Source: Tetmemena sp. SeJ-2015
Taxonomy: Eukaryota; Ciliophora; Spirotrichea; Sporadotrichida; Oxytrichidae
Direction of reading: 5' to 3'
DNA: 64,000 nt
NCBI GenBank assembly: GCA_027382625.1
Contig: JAJKFJ010022654.1
Coordinates: 1 to 64,000 of the forward strand
The notes beneath the pieces are model-generated. The model saw nothing but the letters and a program-made list of their open reading frames with translations, was not told where the DNA came from and did not search any database. Below, piece after piece: positions 24,111 through 32,849 of the stretch (positions are counted from its first letter, which is position 1; each line of letters starts with the position of its first letter). The translations under genes were made by a program, and so were the position numbers.

Positions 24111-24693
24111 AAGTGATTACATAAATAAATTAGAAACATATCTTTGAAATAGTATACCGTCTAGTATTTATGTAGTAAAAATAGTTATCTCTAGACTTTT
24201 GATTCTATTTTTTAGTCCTTTTCTAAGTTCATAAAGAAGTACATATACATTTGGCCTTCCATTTTCACTTTGAGTAATCTCATTTTTTGACCATTTTTTT
24301 TATAGCTGTCAAATCTTTAGCATTATCAAGTATACTATCTTACCTATGCAAAGAGTTCGGGATATCAGATTTTATGGATTTTGATTTTCCAAAAAGTATT
24401 AGTGTTCCAAATCTTGCCCTGAATTGCAAACGCGGCTTCAATTCGTAGCTTTCAAACCCGTTTTCATTAATTCATTAATTAATTATTTTATTTTATTTTT
24501 AAACTACAATTTCATATGGAATTGGTTTTATTTTTCCAAGTGTATTTATACAATCAGCTATTTATATCTTCTCTATATTAGATTAAGTATTAGCAAAAGT
24601 CTTTAGAAAAATTATTTACTTAGATTTGCTATCTAAAAATACCATGGCTAAGGAAAAGGCATCACTACAATCCTTCCCAACCTTAAATGAAGG

Positions 24694-25277
24694 ATGATCG
24701 CGCAATCATTAGCTTAAGGAAACGCCGATCTTAATTAGACAATTCATTCACAAATTCTTGAAATAAAGTACAATAGAATGGCTCCTGCAAACATGCAATT
24801 GAAAGCAAGTATTGTGAGCAGCAGCAAAGAGAAGAGTGAGGCTGATATAGAAGTGGAAGTGGTAAATCATAATCACCGAGGAGATTATGATATGGGATTG
24901 GATGACAACTAGCCGAATGAAGAAATGAATGCAACTGTCACTGATGACTAACACTATGAGGGCCACTCATTGATTATTATAGTCATAGCTTTTAATTGAG
25001 AAACTAATAGAGCTTAGAAGAATCAGATACCCACATTAAATAAGCTTCTCCACAAAGGTATCAGGAGAACTCTGCTAAGAAAAATCACAAGCAAAGTAAA
25101 TAAATTGACTTTTAAATTTTTCTTCAAAGATAACTAGATTATGAATAAGAAGAAGAGGAGGAGGATTCTCCCAATAGAACGGATTTAGATACAATGAATT
25201 AGGCATCCATTGAGATCAAAAGCCCCCACGACAAGGGCAAAAATAAGCGATGCTACCAAAACAAGAGTGGCACTTGA
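24694..25277 (+). CDS. Small acidic hypothetical protein, border uncertain
   Basis: A frame from an ATG at 24694 reads MIAQSLAQGNADLNQT and passes through MAPANMQLKASIVSSSKEKS to about 24965. A second frame, offset by two bases, then carries DYEQEEEEEDSPNRTDLD and KSPHDKGKNKRCYQNKSGT to a TGA at 25275. Composition in both parts is protein-like, with an acidic run. The junction near 24950-25020 needs a short intron or insert that I could not fix. An alternative start at 24687 reads MKDDRAIISLRKRRS. No known domain was seen. It is the first gene-like signal after the repeat-rich region and lies just upstream of the tRNA gene. Confidence 0.4.
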
Positions 25278-25408
25278 CTGCAATTCACCCCATTTAGGCC
25301 AGGTAACTTCATTAGCTACCTCATTCCATGATTCCTTAAAAAAAGATACCAGTTTATTCATTAAACTACTTATTAATAATGATTGTATTTGAAAATTTTC
25401 AAAAACAG

Positions 25409-25480
25409 CACGGGAACTAGGACTCGAACCCAGACCGACGGTTTTGGAGACCGTAGTTCTACCTTTAAACTATTCCCGTG
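25409..25480 (-). tRNA. tRNA-Trp (anticodon CCA)
   Basis: The minus strand folds as a complete 72-nt tRNA. The acceptor arm pairs CACGGGA with TCCCGTG, the D stem pairs AGTT with AACT, and the anticodon stem pairs ACGGT with ACCGT around the loop CTCCAAA, giving anticodon CCA. The T arm pairs CTGGG with CCTAG around TTCGAGT. A TTTTT tract directly 3' of the gene is a normal RNA polymerase III terminator. There is no intron. CCA reads UGG only, so it does not by itself suppress UGA, in line with UGA acting as the stop codon in the neighbouring genes. Confidence 0.95.
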
Positions 25481-26137
25481 TATATAAAGAACCTTAATTG
25501 GGCTGCAAATTTAGCAATATTTTTTGTTACACCAAAATTACTGTTAATTTGAATAAATAAATAAATGAAGTGGAAGATTAAGCAGATAAGATGTACAGAG
25601 CGCAACAGCAATAGGAATAGAACAATGACTATGTTCCTGCTGAAAGAGAGAGAAGGAGGAGAAACAAATCATTTTTATTTTTTAAACGTGCAATGAAATT
25701 AAGATTGGCTTATTTATAGGAAAGTAATTTGGTAATTTAAAAGCATTTAAAATCAATAAAATATCAATTTTAGCAGAAGATTATACACAAATTGAAATTT
25801 TAATAAAATAAATTTGCATAAATTTAAAACTAAAAAGAATAGAAAATTACAAATTAAAGCATATTTTTAAAATATCATAAATAAGAATTGCAAGTATTAA
25901 ATGGCAAATATTTTATTATATAAGATTAATAATTTTTTAAAATAATTTACCTTAGCTTTTGTCGAATTAGTGTAAGAATTAAATGAATTTTTTGTAAAAT
26001 ATTATTTCATAATTATATCCTAATTCTAAAAAGTTATCCTGCTGTAAAATTTGAATGCTTGAAGATGAGAAATGTAATTTTATTGGGATAATTAAAGTTA
26101 ATTTTTTTTAATTTTATCATAAAGTGTATTAAGATTA
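25481..26137. other. AT-rich intergenic stretch
   Basis: No gene, RNA or repeat recognised between the tRNA and the next start codon. It is presumed to hold the 5' region of the gene starting at 26138. Confidence 0.6.
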
Positions 26138-27729
26138 ATGAGTGACTACGAAGACGATTTCGACGATCAAAATCAGTATGTGGCTTCGAATATGAAAGAA
26201 GATTTCTAAGCTAATGGAAAATCTCCTGCTAAGAATCAAAGCTTGGCTCACATTAACAAAGGCTAGGTGAGTACAATACATCGTTAAATTCAATTAATAA
26301 TTACGTTTCATAGTAGCCGTTTGCAAATGGGCAGCACAATAATAGCAACAACTCCTTAGGGCAGTCGTAAAATATGCACCAGAAGAGACTTTCTCAAGCT
26401 AAGAATAAAATTGTTATCAATGATTACTAAGCAAACTCACAGTAAGTATACTCACTATCACATCAGCATCATTAAGTCTTACTTATTCGTAATTAGAAAC
26501 TTTAACAACATGAGCTCTCCTTAGAGCAATAACACGAGCGTCGGAGGCAGAAATCAAAACGCTTCAATCAAGCAAAATACTAACAACCTAAACTTTCAAC
26601 CATACTCTCAAAATACTAACAAAACTTCTGCCACAATCACAAATAGCAGCTCTATGAAGAACCTAAAAAAGCAGACGCCAGGGTCTCTAAATACTTTGCA
26701 AGTGATGCAGATTGCCCTAAGTACTTCAATTAATTAAAAATAATACTTAATGGAGTTCAGCGAATTTCCCAAAGTAGGATACTTCATTGAATTTTGAATT
26801 CAAATAAATTATAAAGTTTTTATTTGTTGCTCTCCGAAAATGTTACCAAGATATCAAAGAAATTCTTTTAACAATTTACAAAAGAGAATTATAAAATAAG
26901 AATTTCTTCCACGAAATATGTGTATTTTGAATTAATTATTTCTATACACAACTTATTTTCACTTTCTTATCATATTATGGGGTTTTGGGGTTTTGATTGG
27001 TAGAGACTTTTTGACCTTTGCTGATTGTAATTAATTTTAATTTTGACTATCACCCTGATTCTTACAATATTGAACTATGAATTTTAATAAAATTTATTAT
27101 AAAAGCTTTTTCTTTAAATTTTATCTTTGTTTATGGATGTGAAATATAAATTACACCACTTGATCAATTATAAAAGGATGATCAAAAGAGAAGTGTAAGT
27201 GAACAAAACAAATTATTCTCGAATTTAAAATAACCTCTTTATAGTCTAATCTTCGAGGAAGCGTAGACAAGGCAGGCTTAGCAGCTCAAAAGTTAAAAAA
27301 GGATGCTTTTCTTGCCAACCAAGTAGATATGAAAGATGCGTTGAAGTCTTAGAAGAATGGAGGAAATGGCCCAAAAAGTATTCAAAGTGAACAGCAGCAG
27401 AATAATATGCTGATGGTTAGGAACTCAATTTGTTCATTAAATTGTCTAATCTCTTAATTTCAATAAAATTAATTAAATGCAGAATGGAATGTATCAAAGT
27501 GCGGGAGGTTTCAAAATTTGATTAAATTAAATACACTTTTTTAGGAAATGCTAGATTTAGGAGTATCCATAAAACTATTTCTAAATTCGAGCAGATTGAG
27601 AGAAGTATTGATGAAGCTAGTAAGTTACACCTTTCTTTAGCCTCAACTAAGTTAATAACATTTCATGTAGAAAAGAAGCTAAATTTCATGCAAAATGAAG
27701 AATACGCTAATAGAGTAAGTGAAAAATGA
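26138..27729 (+). CDS. Q/N-rich hypothetical protein, split by a 421-bp insert
   Basis: Unknown function. The start MSDYEDDFDDQNQYVASN is followed by a Q/N/S-rich low-complexity region and a basic, helical C-terminus (ISKFEQIERSIDEA, then KLNFMQNEEYANRVSEK) ending at TGA 27727. GT-AG introns that keep the frame are 26267-26313, 26442-26496, 27195-27244, 27416-27482, 27508-27544 and 27620-27670. After TSI, at 26727, the frame would run into a TGA at 26795. Removing 26728-27148 between two AATTA copies joins it to TPLDQLQKDDQKRS and onward. TAA and TAG occur in frame many times. The next gene lies on the other strand and converges on this one. Confidence 0.75.
26728..27148. other. Internal eliminated sequence (421 bp, pointer AATTA) with telomere-like tract
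   Basis: AATTA at 26728 and at 27149 flank an AT-rich insert whose removal puts the two halves of the Q/N-rich gene in frame (STSI joined to TPLDQLQKDD). The pointer rests on frame logic; TCAATTA (26726 and 27164) is a longer repeat but leaves a stop. Inside it, 26979-26995 is GGGGTTTTGGGGTTTTG. Confidence 0.65.
26979..26995. repeat. Internal telomere-like tract G4T4G4T4G
   Basis: Exactly 17 nt of the spirotrich telomere repeat, followed by ATT. From established knowledge, TBE transposons of Oxytricha end in 17 nt of this repeat next to an ANT target, so ATT fits the target rule. No matching C4A4 end was found to the left, so a whole TBE is not present here. Confidence 0.9.
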
Positions 27730-27816
27730 ATTTTCCCTATTTCTATTCTTCTCAAGTCTTTATTTAAATAAAGATTCTATTCTATTCCTAAGTAAGTTAA
27801 TAGATAAATATATAAT

Positions 27817-30168
27817 TCAATCAAATTGTTGGTCTATGTTTATTCGATGTTTACTAGCTATTAAATTCACCAGAGCTCTACTTAAACAATTTATCCTCAA
27901 GACTATGCTTTTATGTATCTAGCACTATATAAATTTCACACAAATTTAAGGATAAATAGACAAGGGTAATATATTAAGTTCAGTTCCCAGAACTGCTGCT
28001 TTAGTTAAGTTGAGAGCAGAACTTTTACTGCTGAAGCTCGAAGGGTAGAAGTAATTGCAGGGTCTGCCATCTTCCTCCATTATTGCAAGAATTTTATATG
28101 CCTTTGCCACTAGCTCACTACAGAAGAAAGTGCGGTCGTCATCTATATATTTGCCAGTCTTAGGTTTGATGGTATTTCGCTAGAAGAGCAGCTTTGAAGT
28201 TGAGATGCCGTATCGATTACCTACTGCTTCCTTCAAGAATATTTCTAGTTTGTCAATCATAGCATCATCTCTATCTATTTCTAGGTGTCTCATAACTACT
28301 TGTTCATAGAAATCACCCACGAACTTTCTTATCATGCTCCATCTAGAAATACTCACTCCTCTATTTGAAGTCATATTTATTTTTACGTCAATTTGTTAAA
28401 ATATATGATAAATTAAGTAGCTTCAACAAAGTAAACCTCATCTGGATCTGTCTCAAATTTTAGAATCATAGCCACATGGTCAAAGTTCGAATTTGTGAAG
28501 GTTCTAGTGATTTTGCTTCCTAATTGCTTGCATCTGAAAAGTAAAATGTCTCCAGTGTCTGCAAGGTTTATAAATTACTGCTCTGATATCGTATCGAACT
28601 ATAAAAAGAATGAATTTTATAAATAGACATACTCTCCAAAAGTTGCTCTTGGGATTTATAACTAAAGTGGATTCTCGTTTTCCTGATTAGGTTATGTGCT
28701 TTTTTATCTCATTAATCCACTCTTAGCTTATAGCCTCATCAGTTGATCGAAAGATGAAACTTCTTCCACTACCCTCAATAATTACTCTAATATAAGTTAA
28801 GAACACGAAAGTCGTACTCAAAAGATTTCTTGTCAGTAATCTTGATTTCTGCTTTAGTTAAATCAAAATTTATAACACCCTTTGCTTCGGCGTCACCTTC
28901 TTTTACATAGTAACTCATTTTTCTATCCTTCAAAGTTACATAACGGTCATTTAAAAAGTGCGTAGTTTATAATTAATTTGGTCTTACCAACCTCTAAAGA
29001 AACTTTAAAACTGATATAAACTTGGACTTTTCTTTTGCAAATATCCTTTTAGCTCTTGTGGTTCGTCATTTCTCTTTTATTCCATGATTCGCGCTATTTC
29101 TGGATTCTTCCCATTTAGTTAAATAGATAATCCTATTTATGAGCATTTTGAATAGGACTGTGCTTGCTTTGGTGTGCTTGAGCGTTGAACTTGGCTTCAA
29201 ACTTTGCCTTATGAGAAATTCTTCTATTTTTAGATCCAATCTCGTCCATATCCTCTCCATTATAAAGCTGAGAAGTCACACCGTTCAAGTGAACTTAGCT
29301 TATCTATGTAAATATTCATATAATCGTAATTATGAGTTAGCTCTTGAGCAGTTGATCGTGATGATGCTAGATACGATCTGAGACAGAGTAACCAATCATA
29401 CTTTCAGAACCTTCTGAACCTTGCATCCCAAGTCCTTCATCAAAGGTGTCCTTAGTTTCTTCATCATCACTTGAGCAAGAGGAAGATGAGCATTTTCTTC
29501 TATTCTTTTGGCTACTGCTCAAAGAATACTAATAAAAAGAATAACTATATTGAAACTCTAATCTGGGGATTTAGAGGAGCAAGATGCATCGATATCAGGC
29601 TAAGAATCCTAAAATTTAATGCTATCTCTCATAAGCAACTACAGCTACTCTAGACTTGCAGCTTTTTCCATCATTAAAATCTCTTCTTCATTTTCAACAA
29701 CTGCTGCTTCTTGCTGTTCATCATTTATTGCATCTTACTTTGGAATGAGGTTCTTAAATATTCTAACCTAATATATTTTTAAGTTCTAGTTTTGGGCTTA
29801 TAGATCCTGATCTTAGTTAGTAGCTGACAATAACTGAACCTCAGTATCTCCTTACCCCTCCACATAATCGATCCCATTCAAATGAACTCACATAATTACA
29901 TTATGAGTAAATTACAAATTGAATTATTAGTGTACGAAAATTGAGGAAGCAACCCGAAATCATCGCCATCGTGCTGTGTTACTTGATGCACATCGAATTC
30001 CATATTTTTGTTAAGAGCTTGCAATGAATTTTCTATGCCTTAGGTTGATTACTGTTATTTCAGAGAATGGTCTGTAACTTGATTTTAAACGCTGATGTCA
30101 ACTCCAGTTTTATCCTCATTTGTGTTTTAAGAAACTTATGATGAGGTTATATAATTCTGATCTGCCAT
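27817..30168 (-). CDS. PH domain plus permuted papain-fold hydrolase
   Basis: Probable lipid-binding hydrolase or amidase. From the ATG at 30168 a low-complexity N-terminus (about 250 residues, acidic and serine-rich) precedes a PH domain: ELKGYLQKKSPSLYQFQSFF, RGWQDRYVTLKDRKMSYYV, and a closing helix with the conserved tryptophan (EAISQEWINEIKKH). A permuted NlpC/P60-type (papain-like) domain follows: TGDILLFRCKQLGSKITRTF, NFDHVAMILKFETDPDEVYF with the likely catalytic His, and DDRTFFCSELVAKAYK with the likely nucleophile Cys, then YPSSFS. Frame-keeping introns include 28599-28632, 28787-28817 and 29887-29915. Three IESs (28368, 28945, 29295) interrupt conserved sequence. A 17-nt GT-AG segment near 29550 must also be removed. 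The substrate cannot be told from sequence. Confidence 0.85.
28368..28414. other. IES, 47 bp, pointer AAGT
   Basis: AAGT at 28368 and 28415. On the minus strand the insert sits between DEVYFVEAT and SNRGVSISRW of the hydrolase domain. It lacks GT-AG ends, and its removal restores the frame. Confidence 0.85.
28945..28979. other. IES, 35 bp, pointer GGTC
   Basis: GGTC at 28945 and 28980. The insert splits the PH domain between RGWQD and RYVTLKD. Removal gives the expected uninterrupted PH strand and keeps the frame. Confidence 0.85.
29295..29336. other. IES, 42 bp, pointer TTAGCT
   Basis: TTAGCT at 29295 and 29337. Removal joins DQLLKSQ to VHLNGVTSQLYNG on the minus strand; left in place, the insert brings an in-frame TGA. 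Confidence 0.85.
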
Positions 30169-30882
30169 CACTTTTTACTTGTTAAAAAATTCAATTATAT
30201 ATCTAAAGCAACTTAATTTATAGATAATGTGATCACTCATAATTAGGCTAAATAGAAGAATCGCTTTACTTATTCATTAAGAGCTATAAATAGGATTTTA
30301 TTTAATATCTATGATTGATTGGCTTAAAAATTATTAAAGGAGACTGTAGTATTAATCCATTTAAAATATGAATTTTCCACTTCGGCTACAATAAATCGAT
30401 TGAAAGTTAAAACTTTTTTCTTTATCACACCTATCATTACAGAGAATTGGATCTGGCTCATTTCGGTTTAAGGTCATCAAACTAGCGTCTTTTAATAATT
30501 TTTTAATTTATCGCTTCAACAAAAAAGAATTAAGCTCTTTATGTTTATTCTCTAACGAAAACTCTAAAATAGATTATACGGGGATACTTAATCTTCCACT
30601 TATCAAGTTATTATATTTATTTTCAATTTAACTAATAAAACTTATGAATTTTCATTTATATTAATCACGCATCCAAACAAAGATTATATATTCCAGACTA
30701 TACTTTTTGGAGTGTCAAGGCCAGTCTATCTGTGTTGCTTTTATTTTTATGCTCAATGTTTGCTGTGGCACATAATTCCTTATTTTTACAATCTGGTTTG
30801 CCACACCCCTACGCTAGTTACTTGTACATCTTTAAGCTATCTTATTTTAGCTTTTGTTGAACCTCAAACTTTTATTAATCAT
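30169..30882. other. Intergenic stretch between two minus-strand genes
   Basis: About 700 bp of AT-rich DNA between the PH-hydrolase start and the 3' end of the PNGase gene. No gene or RNA is supported. It should contain the promoter of the PH-hydrolase gene. Confidence 0.5.
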
Positions 30883-32693
30883 TCAAAGGTACTACTGTCT
30901 TCTATATTAGAGCCGGCTTATAATAAAAAGGTGTAAATTTTATGATGGCTTCTACTCCTATGTCTTCGTTTAAATTTAAGGCTACTATTTCTTTTCTTCT
31001 TCTTATACTGCTACTTATTTTGCTTCAGATTTTTCAACCTACTTGCTTGGAGCTTCTCCCATCTCTCCTCTTGATTCTCTCCACTCCAGTGAGCCACTCT
31101 AACGAGGGACATTCTCGTCTTCCTTCACTTGTTTCTAATCCAATGCCATCTGCTATATTTCTTGATCATACCTATACCTCAGAACAATTTGTCGATCAGG
31201 AGTTTGCATGCCCCACATTCTATCTCTCATATTCCCTAAGGTTTAGGCCAGCCAAGATTCTGGAACTAGAGTCCTTCTCATCCTATTCATCATTTAAAAC
31301 TATAAAACTGGATATTATTTGCTACATTTTGTTAAGAACATATCTCTTTGTGACATCAACTACCTCGTCCTTAGAGAAAGATATAACGTATGTGAGCTTC
31401 TTGCCCCAGCCAGACTCATATATAAGAGGAGTATCGTAAGCATTTTCACACGAATCTAAATGAGTCCATCTCTAAGTAAATCAAGCATTTTATGAGTTAA
31501 ATTTTGACTACGCTTCTTTGTTATATCAAGTTTACTGTTGATAAAGCATTCAGTCCAAACGTGATCAGTCCAGTCTAGAGCTATCCTTGCTTCGTGTCCG
31601 AGGGCTCTGCATATAGCGGTGAAAGCGTTTGCCCATTCTCCGCATCTGCCAGTGCGAGTCTCCATCAATTTCATGGGATGGTTATATCTTGGGAATCTTA
31701 TCTTTTAATGGCATCCCTTGCATTCATATTATTCAACTCTTGCAGCATGGCCCTCATACCTTTCTTCTGAAGTAGGGTCTACCATTCCGATATGTTCAAC
31801 TCTCTCTTTTGATTAGCATTTTATTAAAAAATAAACAGTTTTTATAATGCATCACACAAAATTAAAAAATGCTGCACGAATATCTTTATTTCTTATTCCC
31901 TATATTTTTAAACTATCCAATTTTAAACATTTTAGTAATCTTAAAAATTAAAGATATCATTTTAAATTATGAATTTATAAATTGTATAAAGAACAGCTTT
32001 AAAATAATAGCTTTGAGAAATTATGAAGATTAATTAATTTTGGGCAGATAGGCTTGTCACACCAAGTGAAGAAATCCTCCTTGAACCACTTTAAGAGTGC
32101 TTTGAGCTATGGAACCTATTCTGAAGTGTCTAAAATTGGTTGTGGTACGCACGAAAGGCATATACTTTGCACTAACTCATCCTCATATAGATATATCTTT
32201 TCCATGTTATCCTCAAATGTGTGAGTGAATTAATATCAACATGGAAGGAAAAATGAATTTTTAGGAATTTTTGTTGCTAGAGCATATTCGGCTTGACATC
32301 TACTGTTGTGAGCTTATCAATTTCTTCTTCCATGCCTTTGATTAAGTCTAGTCTCTGTCTTTAATCTTAATCTGAGAACTACTCTTCAATTCTTTCCTTA
32401 AAAAAGCATTCTCCCTCTTCCAGATATTAGCATTAGCATTAGAATTGAAAATTAATAGTGGATATAAATTAGAATGGGAAATAGTAGTGGTCAGTTTTCT
32501 TTAAATTAGGCATGCCTGCTCTGCATGTAGTGCTGCAAGCTTGGCAAAAAGTAAGACCCATTATAGTAGTAAGGGTATCTGGCACATCTTCTCTCCCTTA
32601 AGTAGAGAGTCAGTGCACACAAATCTCCATTCCTCATCCCCAGTAGAAGAGGAGGAAGGTTTAGCTTGATTTAGGGTTTGAAAGAGATTCCAT
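30883..32693 (-). CDS. Peptide:N-glycanase (PNGase)
   Basis: Cytosolic enzyme that removes N-glycans from misfolded glycoproteins. The transglutaminase-like core is unmistakable: [18 protein letters not shown], a zinc-site half [38 protein letters not shown] with the catalytic Cys, [14 protein letters not shown] with the His, and [20 protein letters not shown] with the Asp, then [20 protein letters not shown]. The C-terminus has the family signature [14 protein letters not shown] and a Q/E-rich tail to the TGA at 30883. IESs at 31178, 31470 and 31816 and an intron at 32212-32240 must be removed. The N-terminus is uncertain: three overlapping frames are open at 32450-32693, one with a Cys cluster ([16 protein letters not shown]). 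The start at 32691-32693 is a guess. Confidence 0.92.
31178..31223. other. IES, 46 bp, pointer CTC
   Basis: CTC at 31178 and 31224 flank an insert in the PNGase C-terminal part. Removal joins LNLREYER to YRYDQEIQQM on the minus strand. An in-frame TGA lies inside. The short pointer makes the exact border less certain. Confidence 0.6.
31470..31534. other. IES, 65 bp, pointer CT
   Basis: The insert lies between the catalytic His and Asp segments of PNGase. Removal with a CT pointer (31470 and 31535) gives [17 protein letters not shown], which matches the family without a gap. The 2-bp pointer is minimal, but the protein fit is strong. Confidence 0.75.
31816..32043. other. IES, 228 bp, pointer GCA
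   Basis: GCA at 31816 and 32044. The AT-rich insert interrupts PNGase after CDKPIC and before [20 protein letters not shown], and brings an in-frame TGA. Removal restores the normal spacing of the zinc-site region. Confidence 0.75.
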
Positions 32694-32849
32694 TACAATA
32701 AAATGTAAGTAATTTTTTTTAGTTATACTTTTACCTGCAAGTCATCTGTAAATGATGCTTAACATTTAATATAAATATTCTGTGAGGATACAATAATAAT
32801 TATCTTACAAATCCCTTTAAATATTATTTCTATCTTTGCTCATATTTCA

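Noticed and set aside
24731..24966. Two overlapping minus-strand frames rich in Cys, His and Leu
   Set aside because: They are shadows of the plus-strand coding frame (EADIEVEVVNHNHRGDYDMG) at the same place.
22900..26995. A complete 4-kb TBE transposon ending at the telomere-like tract
   Set aside because: No inverted C4A4 end is found about 4 kb to the left, and the interval holds a tRNA gene and ordinary coding sequence instead of transposon genes.
30942..31439. 165-codon plus-strand open frame
   Set aside because: It is antisense to the PNGase C-terminal half, whose minus-strand reading matches the family. The plus frame has no recognisable protein.
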